Origin: Gammaproteobacteria bacterium
GTDB taxonomy: Bacteria; Pseudomonadota; Gammaproteobacteria; Steroidobacterales; Steroidobacteraceae
Assembly: GCA_003137095.1 (NCBI GenBank)
Contig: PLET01000111.1
Location: 16,618-66,460 of the forward strand
Direction of reading: 5' to 3'
Length of the DNA: 49,843 bases
The stretch's first letter is position 1. Each line of letters opens with the position of its first letter. The notes under the pieces are model-generated. The model made no database searches and was not told where the DNA came from. It was given only the letters and a program-made list of their open reading frames with translations. Positions 34,568 through 43,532 of the stretch are shown here, in pieces. The translations under genes were made by a program, and so were the position numbers.

Positions 34568-35202
34568 CCCGCCACCTCGATCAGACGTCGCACTTTGCCC
34601 CAGTCCTTGAACTCGATGACGATTTCCACGGCGACGGGCCGTGCATACAACGCGCTCTCGGGGGGATTGAGGTTCGACGGCGGCCACAGGTCCGACCAGT
34701 TCTGGTTGGCGTCGAGGTAGCGCAGCTGCACGCTCTTGACGGCCGTGAATAGATCCTGCACCACCGGTTGATTGGAGATGGTGGGGTCGAGCACGATCTG
34801 GTAGCTGCGCTTGAACACATCGTCGACCAGCTGATACGACACTCGCTGCAGGGTGCTGCGCTGCAGTCCGGCCGTGTTGGACCAGCCGGCGCGCGTCAGA
34901 TCGACCAGCGAGGTCGAGCTTGCACCGGCGCGCAGCGCGGGCAGCCGGGATTGGCCGAGAGGATCGCGGATCGGCCGCGGCGCCATTTCCGCGAAATCCT
35001 GCACCATCATGCGCATGCCGAACTCGATTTCCCGCGTGCGCTTCAGCGACTCCCCGGTGCGTTCGGCCGATATGCGCGCCGCCCGGTAGGTGTTGTAGCC
35101 GAGCGCCGACATGATGCCGAGGATGAGTAGGGCGACCAGAATCTCGACCAAGGTGAAGCCGCGCGCGCGCGATCGGGAATTCAAGCAGCGGGGAGAGGAC
35201 AT
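34564..35202 (-). CDS. gspJ: Type II secretion system minor pseudopilin J
   Basis: A 212-residue prepilin-like protein. The cleavage site is ARG-FTLVEILVALLILGIM (cut before F16, Glu at +5), giving the N-terminal helix of the pseudopilus. The rest matches GspJ layout (REIEFGMRMMVQDFAEMAPRPIRD). It forms the tip complex with GspI and GspK. It lies 10 bp after gspI. Confidence 0.9.
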   Translation of the reverse strand: MSSPRCLNSRSRARGFTLVEILVALLILGIMSALGYNTYRAARISAERTGESLKRTREIEFGMRMMVQDFAEMAPRPIRDPLGQSRLPALRAGASSTSLVDLTRAGWSNTAGLQRSTLQRVSYQLVDDVFKRSYQIVLDPTISNQPVVQDLFTAVKSVQLRYLDANQNWSDLWPPSNLNPPESALYARPVAVEIVIEFKDWGKVRRLIEVAG

Positions 35203-35212
35203 GCGGCCGTCT

Positions 35213-35815
35213 TCAGTTCGAGGGCGTCGGTGTGCCGACCGGGTTACCGGTGGTCGTGCCGATCGTGCCCGTGGTGCCGGTGCCCCCCGTGGCCCCGGGG
35301 GTGACTGTGGTGCCGGGCGTGGCGAGGGTGCCCGGGGCGCCGAGGGTGCCGGTCGCGGTGCCGGCCGGACCGTTCGGTATGCTGGTCGGCAGGCTGCCGG
35401 TCGTCCAGTTCACGGCATTGGAACTGCCGGGGGCGTTGAGCGCGGTGCCGATGAAACCGACTGACTCCGCCAATGGATTACCCTTGGTATCGGCGGTTCC
35501 CGGCCAGACGCGCACCACGATGCGCCGCATGCTGGTGACGCTGGTGTCGAAGTAACGGGTGTCGTAATGCCAGTGCTGATTGGCGAAATCGAGTTCGCCG
35601 GTGTCGTTGTTCTGCGCAAACTTGTTCAAGTTCAAGCGCACCTCGACGATTCGATTCAGCGCGATCCACTGCGCCTGGGCCTTGTCGCGCAGGTAGCCGC
35701 TGGTGCGCGCGGTGCCGCTGACGGCGGTCATCAGCGCCGCCAGTCCCAGGGCGATGATCATCAGCGCGACCAGCACCTCCACCAGCGTGAAACCTCGGTT
35801 TGGGCGGCGTTTCAA
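35213..35815 (-). CDS. gspI: Type II secretion system minor pseudopilin I with a Gly/Thr/Pro-rich tail
   Basis: A 200-residue prepilin-like protein. The leader RG-FTLVEVLVALMIIALGLAAL and the following QWIALNRIVEVRLN segment identify GspI. GspI proteins are usually near 125 residues; here about 60 residues after VNWTTGSLP are a low-complexity tail (repeats of GT, TP and PGT). TTG at 35815 overlaps the gspH stop (TTGA). The tail should face the periplasm at the pseudopilus tip. Confidence 0.88.
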   Translation of the reverse strand: MKRRPNRGFTLVEVLVALMIIALGLAALMTAVSGTARTSGYLRDKAQAQWIALNRIVEVRLNLNKFAQNNDTGELDFANQHWHYDTRYFDTSVTSMRRIVVRVWPGTADTKGNPLAESVGFIGTALNAPGSSNAVNWTTGSLPTSIPNGPAGTATGTLGAPGTLATPGTTVTPGATGGTGTTGTIGTTTGNPVGTPTPSN

Positions 35816-36354
35816 GGCGGCTTCTTGACCGGCTGATCGGATCCGATGCGGGTGGTTTTGCCCAGCGAGTCGCCGCTCACCGAACTCTGCGCCTTCGTGG
35901 CATCGCGCAGCAGCGTCAGGCGAAACGGTGTGCCTTCGCCGCTTGCGGCGATCGCCAGTTGCGGCGGCGCGGGCGCATCATCGGAGGCCGCATTGCCATC
36001 GATGGGTTTGAGCACCACTTGATGCGAGTCGAGCTCGAGTTGAAATTGAATGCCCTTGGGCAGGTCACGGTGTCGAAACTCCCGCTCCTGATCGAGCAGC
36101 GCCCAGCGATCCTCGCGCGTGTCGTACAGCATGAATTCGTAGGCCGCCGGCTCGATTCGCATGCCGAAATCGCGCCCCTCGAGCAGTGCCCGATCGTGCA
36201 GCATGTCGACCAGCCCTTCGATCCGCCGGCTCTCCTCGTCGAGCTGCGTGTCCTTGCCGCCCGCGCCGATCGACAGTACCGCAAACGAGATCACGATGGC
36301 CATGATCACGACCACCACCAGGATCTCGACGAGGGTGAAGCCCTTATGTCGCAT
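35812..36354 (-). CDS. gspH: Type II secretion system minor pseudopilin H
   Basis: A 180-residue prepilin-like protein with the leader MRHKG-FTLVEILVVVVIMAIVISFAVL (cut before F6, Glu at +5). The globular part contains DEESRRIEGLVDMLHDRALLEGRDFGMRIE and EFMLYD, typical of GspH. ATG at 36354 is 23 bp after the gspG stop; upstream codons of the open frame are Arg-rich and non-coding in appearance. Confidence 0.9.
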   Translation of the reverse strand: MRHKGFTLVEILVVVVIMAIVISFAVLSIGAGGKDTQLDEESRRIEGLVDMLHDRALLEGRDFGMRIEPAAYEFMLYDTREDRWALLDQEREFRHRDLPKGIQFQLELDSHQVVLKPIDGNAASDDAPAPPQLAIAASGEGTPFRLTLLRDATKAQSSVSGDSLGKTTRIGSDQPVKKPP

Positions 36355-36377
36355 TGCGGAGCAACCGCATCGGAACG

Positions 36378-36812
36378 CTATTTTTGATCGAGCGTCGCGG
36401 TGCTGATGTCGGCGTCGTAGCCTTCGCCGCCGGGTTTGCCGTCGCGCCCGTATGATGTGATGTCGTAGTCGCGTCCGTCGGCCCCGGGACTGACGTATTG
36501 GTAATAATTGTTCCAAGGGTCCTTCGGCACCGCCTTCAGATAGCCGCCCGCACGGTAATTGGTGATGGTGGGATCGACGGGCTGTTTGACCAGCGCCTGC
36601 AGGCCTTGTTCGGTGGTCGGATACTTGAAATTATCGAGCCGGTACAGATCCAGGGCCGTTTCGATGGCCCGGATGTCGCTTTGCGCCCGGGTTACCCGCG
36701 CCTTGTCGACGTTCTCGAGGATTTTTGGCACCACGAGCGCGCCCAGCACTGCGAGAATGACCACGACGACCATGATCTCGATGAGGGTGAAACCGCTTGA
36801 GCGATTGCGCAT
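36378..36812 (-). CDS. gspG: Type II secretion system major pseudopilin G
   Basis: A 144-residue major pseudopilin. The leader [26 protein letters not shown] is cut before F8. [41 protein letters not shown] and the C-terminal calcium-site region ([29 protein letters not shown]) are strongly conserved. ATG at 36812 has GAGG upstream; earlier codons of the open frame cover the promoter region. It is first in the gspG-H-I-J-K-L-M-N operon. gspC, D, E and F are absent here. Confidence 0.95.
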   Translation of the reverse strand: MRNRSSGFTLIEIMVVVVILAVLGALVVPKILENVDKARVTRAQSDIRAIETALDLYRLDNFKYPTTEQGLQALVKQPVDPTITNYRAGGYLKAVPKDPWNNYYQYVSPGADGRDYDITSYGRDGKPGGEGYDADISTATLDQK

Positions 36813-36835
36813 AAGTGACCTCGAATGATGAATGA

Positions 36836-36844
36836 ATGATACCA
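36836..36844 (-). promoter_or_regulatory. Extended -10 promoter element for the gsp operon
   Basis: On the minus strand TGGTATCAT reads as an extended -10 (TGN followed by TATCAT, five of six matching). Transcription would begin near 36829, leaving a 17-nt leader to gspG. No good -35 is present, which an extended -10 can tolerate. Its position argues that the divergent rhombosortase starts at 36860 rather than 36836. Confidence 0.4.
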
Positions 36845-36859
36845 AAAAGGCGGGCCTCC

Positions 36860-37477
36860 ATGCCTCGTGATGGTGCAAGCCCGGCAGCTCGGATCGCCGC
36901 CGCCCTGCAATGGGATCACGGCCGCTGGATTTGGTTGCTGATCATGGTCGTGCTGCTCGACGGGCTGTTGGCTCTTGGCGACAGCGCTACCCTGGGCCTG
37001 CGTTATGAGCGCAGCGCCATTGCCGCCGGCGATTGGTGGCGGCTGCTCACCGCGCACGCCGTGCACCTGGATGCGCATCACTTGATCCTGAACGAGCTCG
37101 GCTTGATCCTGGTGTGGTCCTTGTTCGCCCGGGACTACGATGCCGTCGAGTGGTGCATTATCGTCCTGTCCGGCGCATTGACCATCAGCTCGGGTCTGTG
37201 GTGGCTGAGTCCCAAAGTGGTCTGGTACGTGGGCGCCTCCGGGGTCCTACACACCGCGATGGCGGCGGGCGCGGTCAAGCACCTGGTCGAGCGGGCTTGG
37301 GATCGCTGGATCCTGTTGGCGGGTTTGTGCGGCAAATTGGCGTATGAGCAGATTGAGGGACCGTCGACGGCCCTGATCGTCGTCGACGCGCATCTGTATG
37401 GCGCCGCGGCCGGTTTCCTGGTTGGAGCGGCACTGTGCGCGCGGATGGCTATAATCCGCCTCCGTATTGGCACTTAG
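36860..37477 (+). CDS. rrtA: Rhombosortase (rhomboid-family GlyGly-CTERM protease)
   Basis: A 205-residue membrane protease with about six helices. The catalytic Ser is in [10 protein letters not shown] (GxSG, about residue 126) and the His in [14 protein letters not shown] (about 178), as in rhombosortases. [25 protein letters not shown] is the conserved rhomboid region with paired His and Asn. Rhombosortases remove C-terminal GlyGly-CTERM anchors from T2SS substrates in the inner membrane. It diverges from gspG, which supports this role. No GlyGly-CTERM protein is encoded in the window. ATG at 36836 is an alternative start. Confidence 0.85.
   Translation: MPRDGASPAARIAAALQWDHGRWIWLLIMVVLLDGLLALGDSATLGLRYERSAIAAGDWWRLLTAHAVHLDAHHLILNELGLILVWSLFARDYDAVEWCIIVLSGALTISSGLWWLSPKVVWYVGASGVLHTAMAAGAVKHLVERAWDRWILLAGLCGKLAYEQIEGPSTALIVVDAHLYGAAAGFLVGAALCARMAIIRLRIGT
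37450..37455 (+). promoter_or_regulatory. Possible -10 element of the fab operon
   Basis: A perfect TATAAT lies inside the last codons of the rhombosortase gene, 33 bp before the fabD ATG. No -35 is found at 16-18 bp. It could give the fab cluster its own promoter. Confidence 0.4.
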
Positions 37478-37488
37478 GGGCGTGTCGA

Positions 37489-38442
37489 ATGTCGCTTGCC
37501 TTAGTTTTTCCCGGCCAGGGCTCCCAGTCGCTCGGCATGATGAGTCTGTTGGCGCAGCATTCAGCCTTGGTTCAGGCGACCTTTGCCGAGGCTTCGGGGG
37601 TGCTTGGCTACGATTTGTGGAAGCTTTGCCAGGAGGGGCCGGTCGAGCAGCTGAACTCGACCGAATGCACCCAACCCGCCATGTTGGCCGCCGGCATCGC
37701 GACCTACCGGTTCTGGCGCGAACAGGGCGGTGCGCCGCCGCAGGTCATGGCGGGACACAGTCTTGGGGAGATCACGGCGCTGGTGGCCGCCGGCAGCATC
37801 GAATTCAGGGCCGCGGTGGATCTGGTCAGATTTCGCGCCCAGGCCATGCAGGCAGCGGTACCGCAGGGACAGGGCGCCATGGCTGCCATCCTGGGGCTAG
37901 AGGACAGCGACGTCGAGGCGGTCTGTGCCGAGGCCGGACAGGGCGAGGTGGTCGAGGCGGTCAATTTCAACGCCCCCGGACAGGTGGTGATTGCCGGCCA
38001 TGTCAGCGCGGTCGACCGGGCCGCCGAATTGGCGAGGATGCGCGGTGCCAAGCGTGTCCTGCCGCTGCCGATCAGCATTCCCGCACACAGCTCACTCATG
38101 CTGCCGGCTGCCGCGCGCCTGGCAGAGCGCCTGGCGGCGACACCGGTGGCCGCGCCGGCCGGAATCGTGGTGTATGGGGTTGACGTCAAGCGACACACAG
38201 GTCCCGATGAAATACGCGCCGGACTGGTCAAACAGCTGCATACGCCGGTGTATTGGGCCGCGACTGTTCGCACCATGATCGCCGGCGGGGTAACCCAGAT
38301 CCTGGAGTGTGGACCCGGCAAGGTGCTGACGAGTCTCAACCGGCGGATCGACAAGAGCCGGGATCTCGGCATGTCGGCGCTGGCGGATCCCGCCACATTG
38401 AACGATGCGCTCGCCTCCGCGGCGGCAAACCAGAGGAAATGA
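37489..38442 (+). CDS. fabD: Malonyl-CoA:ACP transacylase
   Basis: A 317-residue enzyme loading malonate onto ACP for fatty acid synthesis. The N-terminal FPGQGSQ, the active-site GHSLGEITAL (nucleophile Ser about 92), the RFRAQAMQAAVP arginine segment, VNFNAPGQVVIAG and PISIPAHSSLM (catalytic His about 200) are all present. ATG at 37489 is 11 bp after the rhombosortase stop. plsX and fabH, usual upstream neighbours, are not here. Confidence 0.96.
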   Translation: MSLALVFPGQGSQSLGMMSLLAQHSALVQATFAEASGVLGYDLWKLCQEGPVEQLNSTECTQPAMLAAGIATYRFWREQGGAPPQVMAGHSLGEITALVAAGSIEFRAAVDLVRFRAQAMQAAVPQGQGAMAAILGLEDSDVEAVCAEAGQGEVVEAVNFNAPGQVVIAGHVSAVDRAAELARMRGAKRVLPLPISIPAHSSLMLPAAARLAERLAATPVAAPAGIVVYGVDVKRHTGPDEIRAGLVKQLHTPVYWAATVRTMIAGGVTQILECGPGKVLTSLNRRIDKSRDLGMSALADPATLNDALASAAANQRK

Positions 38443-38445
38443 TGC

Positions 38446-39180
38446 ATGTTGACCGGAGAGATCGTGCTCGTGACCGGCGCCTCGCGCGGCATCGGTGCCG
38501 CCATCGCCCAGCGGCTGGCCGGCGATGGCGCGACGGTGATCGGCACCGCGACGACGCCGCCGGGTGCCGCACTCATCAGCGAGAATTTGGCCGCGCACGG
38601 CGGCCGCGGGGCCGTTCTTGACGTCGTCAGCCAGGAGTCGATCGATGCACTCATCGCGGACATCGAGTCGAAGGAGGGCGCCGTCAGCATACTTTGCAAC
38701 AACGCCGGGATCGTGCGCGACACGCTCTTGCTGCGCATGAAGCCGACGGACTGGGATGCCGTGATGCAGACGAATCTTGCCTCGGTTTTCCGGCTGTCGA
38801 AGGCCGTCTTGCGCGGCATGATGAAGGCCCGCAAGGGCCGGATCATCAGCATAGCCTCGGTGGTGGGCCTGACCGGCAATGCCGGACAGGCCAATTATGC
38901 GGCCGCCAAGGCTGGAATCATCGGTTTTACGAAATCCCTGGCCCGTGAGGTCGGTTCTCGCGGCATTACGGCCAATGTCATTGCGCCGGGCTTCATCGAC
39001 ACCGATATGACCCGGGCACTCGACGCGCAGCAGCGGGCGGCTTTGAACAGTCAGATACCGCTGGCGCGCCTGGGCAGTCCGGCCGACGTCGCTGCGGCCG
39101 CCGCGTTTCTGGCCTCACCCGGAGCAGCTTACATAACCGGAGAGACTCTGCACGTAAACGGCGGAATGTACATGGCCTAG
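38446..39180 (+). CDS. fabG: 3-oxoacyl-ACP reductase
   Basis: A 244-residue short-chain dehydrogenase. NADPH-binding TGASRGIGAAIA (about 10-21), NNAGI, the catalytic Ser-Tyr-Lys in ISIASVVGLTGNAGQANYAAAKAG (Tyr about 148, Lys about 152) and VIAPGFIDTDMT identify FabG. It reduces beta-ketoacyl-ACP. It begins 3 bp after fabD. Confidence 0.96.
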   Translation: MLTGEIVLVTGASRGIGAAIAQRLAGDGATVIGTATTPPGAALISENLAAHGGRGAVLDVVSQESIDALIADIESKEGAVSILCNNAGIVRDTLLLRMKPTDWDAVMQTNLASVFRLSKAVLRGMMKARKGRIISIASVVGLTGNAGQANYAAAKAGIIGFTKSLAREVGSRGITANVIAPGFIDTDMTRALDAQQRAALNSQIPLARLGSPADVAAAAAFLASPGAAYITGETLHVNGGMYMA

Positions 39181-39412
39181 AGGAGGAGAGCGGGCGGCGC
39201 GGATTGCCGGGGACAGGCTTCCGGAGGCCGGGCGCCCTAATTCCAGGCGGTTTGTCAAGAAAACAGGCGCAGCCCTGTGGTCAATTCACGGTTCAAGGTA
39301 GCCGCCGCTGCTGCGTTCACATAAAATACGCGCCCTGCCGATCCAGAGGCTGGCCGAAGGGGCCGTTTCCAAAGCGGCGCGTACACAGCAATTCTGAGAG
39401 GACAACATAACG
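39181..39412 (+). promoter_or_regulatory. Intergenic region ahead of acpP
   Basis: The 232 bp between fabG and acpP contain no gene. TAAAAT at 39322-39327 is a -10 candidate without a clear -35, followed by a leader of about 80 nt. A separate strong acpP promoter is common because ACP is abundant; here it is only inferred. A GAGAGGA ribosome site precedes acpP. Confidence 0.35.
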
Positions 39413-39655
39413 ATGAGTACCGTTGAGCAGCAGGTAAAGAAGATCGTGGCCGAACAGCTGGGAGTCAAAGAAGAAGAAGTCACCAATGACGCCTCGTTCG
39501 TAGATGACCTGGGTGCGGACTCCTTGGACACGGTTGAACTGGTGATGGCGCTCGAGGAGGAGTTCGAGACGGAGATTCCCGACGAGGACGCCGAGAAGAT
39601 CACCACGGTTCAACAGGCCATCGATTACATCAATTCGCACAAGGGCAAAGCCTAG
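39413..39655 (+). CDS. acpP: Acyl carrier protein
   Basis: An 80-residue acidic four-helix protein. The phosphopantetheine Ser lies in [20 protein letters not shown] (about residue 37). [16 protein letters not shown] and [20 protein letters not shown] are standard AcpP segments. It carries growing acyl chains in the type II fatty acid synthase. Confidence 0.98.
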   Translation: MSTVEQQVKKIVAEQLGVKEEEVTNDASFVDDLGADSLDTVELVMALEEEFETEIPDEDAEKITTVQQAIDYINSHKGKA

Positions 39656-39766
39656 GGGTCGTCCGGTCCGGCTGCTTGCCCACGGACGGCGGCCAGTGAG
39701 GCATGTCGATGGTCCCGCCGCTCAAGCACATCTTGAGGAGCCGTCCATCCCAATGAGGAGTCGCTA

Positions 39767-41008
39767 TTGAGCAAACGACGCGTGGTCGTCACCGGTCTGG
39801 GTATCGTATCCCCCGTAGGCAATGATGTTGCGAGTGCCTGGACCTCCATCGTGGCGGGGCGCAGCGGGATCGCCGGCGTCACGCGATTCGATACCACGAC
39901 CTTTCCGGTGCACTTCGGCGGGGAAATCCGCCAACTCGATCTCGAACCCTACCTGAGCGCCAAGGACGCGCGGCGAATGGATGCCTTCATGCAGTACGGC
40001 GTCGTCGCCGGCATGCAGGCGATGCGAGACTCGGGCCTCACCATCACGGAGGGGAACTCCGACCGTGTGGGTGTGCTCATGGGATCCGGCATGGGCGGAC
40101 TCGAGTCGATCGAGCAGACCTACGACAAATATCTGGAGACGCATTCGCCGAAGAAGGTGTCGCCCTTCTTCATTCCGGCGAGCATCATCAATCTGGTGAG
40201 CGGCCATCTGTCCATGGCCTTCAATCTGACCGGTCCGAATCTCGCCGTTGCCACCGCTTGCACCACCTCGACCCATGCGCTGGGATTGGCCATGCGGCTG
40301 ATCCAGCACGGCGAAGCCGACGCCATGCTGGCCGGCGGTTCGGAAATGGCGACCTGTGTGACGGGCATGAGCGGCTTTGCCCAGGCCAAGGCCCTGTCGC
40401 AGCGCAACGATGATCCTGCCGGGGCAAGCCGTCCCTGGGACAAGGATCGGGACGGCTTCGTGATGGGTGACGGCGCGGGCGCGATGTTTCTCGAGGAGTA
40501 CGAGCACGCGGTCGCTCGCGGCGCCCATATTCATGCCGAACTCATCGGCTTTGGGATGAGCGGCGATGCGTATCACGTCACGGCGCCGCCGGAAAACGGC
40601 GAGGGGGCGCGAAAGTCGATGGTGAAGGCGCTATCCGATGCCGCACTCAATCCCGACCAGGTGCAATACGTCAATGCGCATGCCACGTCGACCGAACTCG
40701 GGGATCGCGCGGAGACGACGGCGATCCACCGCGCGTTTGGCGCAGCCGCGTCCAAATTGGCGGTCAGTTCGACCAAGTCGATGACCGGGCATTTGCTGGG
40801 AGCGGCCGGCGCAGTCGAGGCCATATTCTGCGTGCTGGCGCTGCGCGATCAGATCGCGCCGCCAACCATCAATTTGGAGCATCCGGGCGAAGGCTGCGAT
40901 CTGGATTACGTGCCGAAGACCGCGCGGCGCATGCCGCTCGTGCACGCGTTGTCGAATTCGTTCGGATTCGGCGGAACCAACGGTTCGCTCATTTTCCGCC
41001 GAATCTGA
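39767..41008 (+). CDS. fabF: 3-oxoacyl-ACP synthase II
   Basis: A 413-residue condensing enzyme. RRVVVTGLGIVSPVGND begins the fold. The catalytic Cys is in AVATACTTSTHALG (about 164) and the two His in NAHATSTELGD (about 304) and STKSMTGHLLGAAGAVEA (about 341). The C-terminal NSFGFGGTNGSLIF is conserved. TTG at 39767 is preceded by TGAGGAG at good distance. Confidence 0.97.
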   Translation: MSKRRVVVTGLGIVSPVGNDVASAWTSIVAGRSGIAGVTRFDTTTFPVHFGGEIRQLDLEPYLSAKDARRMDAFMQYGVVAGMQAMRDSGLTITEGNSDRVGVLMGSGMGGLESIEQTYDKYLETHSPKKVSPFFIPASIINLVSGHLSMAFNLTGPNLAVATACTTSTHALGLAMRLIQHGEADAMLAGGSEMATCVTGMSGFAQAKALSQRNDDPAGASRPWDKDRDGFVMGDGAGAMFLEEYEHAVARGAHIHAELIGFGMSGDAYHVTAPPENGEGARKSMVKALSDAALNPDQVQYVNAHATSTELGDRAETTAIHRAFGAAASKLAVSSTKSMTGHLLGAAGAVEAIFCVLALRDQIAPPTINLEHPGEGCDLDYVPKTARRMPLVHALSNSFGFGGTNGSLIFRRI

Positions 41009-41050
41009 GCCTCGCGACGTGCGGCCGATGAGCCGGGGCGAACCCCTCTT

Positions 41051-41860
41051 TTGAGCGTTTGGATAAACGGCCGCGTCGGGAAAAGAATCGATCATCGGGA
41101 TCGCGGCCTGCAGTATGGCGACGGCCTGTTCGAAACGATGCGCGTGCATCGGCGGGCAGTGCGTCTGCTCGATTACCATCTCCATCGGCTGTTCGATGGT
41201 TGCGGCCGGCTCGGCATCGCAGCACCCGCCGAGCGGCCATTGCGCCGCGAGTTGGCGCGTGCGGCCAGTTTGCGTCCCGAAGGGGTGCTCAAGCTGATCG
41301 TCACGCGCGGGGTCGGCGGCCGGGGTTACAGGCCCTCCGGGGACGAGCGCGCCACGCGCATCCTCACCCTGCATCCCCTGCCGCCGACACCGGCACAGCC
41401 GCTGCAACTGCGATTCTGCGCAACCCGGCTCGGTGCAAACGGCAGACTCGCCGGCATGAAGACACTGAACCGCCTGGAATCCGTATTGGCGCGTGCCGAA
41501 TGGTCCGATCCGCGCGTATTCGAGGGCTTGATGCTGGATGCGGAAGAGAACATCGTCTGCGGTACGATGTCGAACCTGTTCATCCGGCAGGGTGCCTGCC
41601 TGGTGACGCCGCTCGTGGATCGCTGCGGCGTGGCCGGCGTGATGCGTCGCTGGATTTTGGAGACCGCCGCGGGTCTCGGTTTGCGGGCGATCGAACGCCG
41701 GGTCCGCTTGCGCAACTTGGCGGACGCCGATGAGGTGTTTATGAGCAACGCCGTGCACGGCCCCATGCCGGTGGCCGCCATCAAGCACAAGGGAACCGCC
41801 ATCAGGCCGGCCTCGGTCGAGACCGCCATGATGCTGCGCACGCGGCTGGATCGATCGTGA
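41051..41860 (+). CDS. pabC: Aminodeoxychorismate lyase
   Basis: A 269-residue fold-type IV PLP enzyme that releases p-aminobenzoate from 4-amino-4-deoxychorismate in folate synthesis. DRGLQYGDGLFETMRV, LKLIVTRGVGGRGY, the PLP Lys in LAGMKTLNRLESVLAR (about 138), and EENIVCGTMSNLFI are typical. TTG at 41051 is the start. The position between fabF and mltG is the usual gammaproteobacterial order. Confidence 0.93.
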   Translation: MSVWINGRVGKRIDHRDRGLQYGDGLFETMRVHRRAVRLLDYHLHRLFDGCGRLGIAAPAERPLRRELARAASLRPEGVLKLIVTRGVGGRGYRPSGDERATRILTLHPLPPTPAQPLQLRFCATRLGANGRLAGMKTLNRLESVLARAEWSDPRVFEGLMLDAEENIVCGTMSNLFIRQGACLVTPLVDRCGVAGVMRRWILETAAGLGLRAIERRVRLRNLADADEVFMSNAVHGPMPVAAIKHKGTAIRPASVETAMMLRTRLDRS

Positions 41861-42891
41861 GCGCGGCCCTGCGCAGGTTCGCGGTGCTGTTGTTGTTGCT
41901 GGCCGGCGTCGCCGCCCTGTGCGCATGGTACGCGATCCGCAGCGTCGACGAGCCGCTCGCCCTTGCAGCGACGCTCCGATACAAGGTGGCGCCGGGCGCG
42001 AGTTTTGCCCGCGTGGCCGGCGACCTGGGTACCCAGGGAGTCGTCGCACATCCCAAGGTCTGGGTGCTGTTTGCGCGCTGGCAGGGGCTTGCCGGGGCGA
42101 TCAAGGCGGGTGAGTACGACATCGAACCCGGCATGACGCCGCGCGATCTGCTTGCCAAGATGGTGGGCGGACAGGTGGTGATGCACTCGTTCACCATCAT
42201 CGACGGCTGGCGGGTACAGGATCTGTTGGCGGCGCTGCGGCGCAACCCCGACGTCCTCAGCACGTTGCCGGCCAATCCGCCCGACCTGATGGAAAAGATC
42301 GGTTCTCCGGGAGTCGATCCCGAAGGCCGGTTCCTGCCGGAAACCTACCGATTTCCGGGTGGCACGAGCGATGTCGAAATTCTGAAACTGGCGCACGCCG
42401 CACTCGATCACGTGCTTGAAGCTGCCTGGACCGAGCGCGATCCCGCGCTGCCGCTCAAGAGCCCGACGGAACTGTTGATACTCGCGTCGATCGTCGAGAA
42501 GGAAACCGCGCTGCCCGCCGAACAGCGCAAGGTTGCCGGCCTTTACCTGCACCGCCTGGCCATCGGCATGCGCCTGCAGGCCGATCCGACGGTGATCTAC
42601 GGCCTCGGCGACCGCTACGATGGCGCGCTTCACACGGTGGATCTGCGCACCGACGGACCCTATAACACCTATATGCGCACGGGTCTGCCACCCACCCCGA
42701 TTGCCTTGCCGGGCGCCGCCGCGATCCACTCCACGGCACGGCCCGAAAAGACCGACGCCATTTATTTCGTTGCCTCCGGCAAGGGCGACGGCAGCCATAC
42801 CTTTTCCGCGACGCTCGAGCAGCACAACGCCGCCGTGGCCACATACCTCGCTCGCCAGCGCCGGCGGGAAGCTACAGGTGCGGAGCAATGA
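41857..42891 (+). CDS. mltG: Endolytic murein transglycosylase MltG
   Basis: A 344-residue inner-membrane protein with one N-terminal helix (about 7-27), a LysM-like region (about 40-105) and the YceG catalytic domain. The catalytic Glu is in LILASIVEKETALPAEQRKVAGLYLHRL (about 213), and LQADPTVIYGLG, YNTYMRTGLPPTPIALPG and YFVASGKGDGSHTFSATLEQHN are conserved. It cuts nascent glycan strands and ends their elongation. GTG at 41857 overlaps the pabC stop (GTGA). Confidence 0.95.
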   Translation: MSAALRRFAVLLLLLAGVAALCAWYAIRSVDEPLALAATLRYKVAPGASFARVAGDLGTQGVVAHPKVWVLFARWQGLAGAIKAGEYDIEPGMTPRDLLAKMVGGQVVMHSFTIIDGWRVQDLLAALRRNPDVLSTLPANPPDLMEKIGSPGVDPEGRFLPETYRFPGGTSDVEILKLAHAALDHVLEAAWTERDPALPLKSPTELLILASIVEKETALPAEQRKVAGLYLHRLAIGMRLQADPTVIYGLGDRYDGALHTVDLRTDGPYNTYMRTGLPPTPIALPGAAAIHSTARPEKTDAIYFVASGKGDGSHTFSATLEQHNAAVATYLARQRRREATGAEQ

Positions 42892-43532
42892 CGCTGCGGC
42901 CGGCAAGGTTCCTGACGGTCGAGGGGATAGAGGGCGTGGGCAAGTCCACGCAGGTCGCCAGGCTCTCGCAGGCCCTACAGTCACGCGACATCGCGCACGT
43001 AGTGACGCGCGAACCCGGCGGTACGCCGCTCGCAGAGAGGATCCGCGAACTGGTTTTGAACACGCGCGAAGAAACGGTGCCGCCCAGCGCCGAGTTGCTG
43101 CTCATGTTCGCCGCCCGTGCGGTGCATCTTGCCAACCGCATCGAGCCCTGCCTGCGGGCCGGCGAGTGGGTGCTTTGCGATCGATTTACGGACGCGACCT
43201 ATGCCTATCAGGGGGCCGGTCGCGGCTTGCCGCAGGGTGACATCGGGATCCTGGAAAACATGGTGCAAGGCCCGCGCCGTCCGGATCTGACGCTGTTGCT
43301 CGACGCGCCGGTTGACCTGGCGCTGCAGCGGGTCCGCAACCGGCGCCCCGGGGTCGAATCCGACCGCTTCGAACGCGAGCGCGCCGAATTCTTCGAGCGC
43401 GTGCGTGCCGGATATCTGGAACGCGCCGCCGCGGCACCGGATAGAATCCTGGTCATCGACGCCAGTGCCTCGCAACCGGAGGTCAGCGCCGCGATCCTCG
43501 CCCAACTGGAGGCCCGATCGTGGATTTCCTAG
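42888..43532 (+). CDS. tmk: Thymidylate kinase
   Basis: A 214-residue P-loop kinase converting dTMP to dTDP. P-loop EGIEGVGKSTQ (about 12-22), REPGGTPLAERIREL, the DR(F/Y) motif CDRFTDATYAYQGAGRGL and the lid region are present. It overlaps mltG (ATGA) and holB (13 bp), in the order normal for gammaproteobacteria. Confidence 0.96.
   Translation: MTLRPARFLTVEGIEGVGKSTQVARLSQALQSRDIAHVVTREPGGTPLAERIRELVLNTREETVPPSAELLLMFAARAVHLANRIEPCLRAGEWVLCDRFTDATYAYQGAGRGLPQGDIGILENMVQGPRRPDLTLLLDAPVDLALQRVRNRRPGVESDRFERERAEFFERVRAGYLERAAAAPDRILVIDASASQPEVSAAILAQLEARSWIS

Noticed and set aside
32801..34720. A 639-codon plus-strand open frame across gspL and gspK
   Set aside because: It spans two clear T2SS genes on the opposite strand and has no domain features.
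35230..35410. GC-rich repetitive DNA considered as a CRISPR-like or VNTR array
   Set aside because: There are no regular repeat-spacer units; it is coding sequence for the low-complexity GspI tail.
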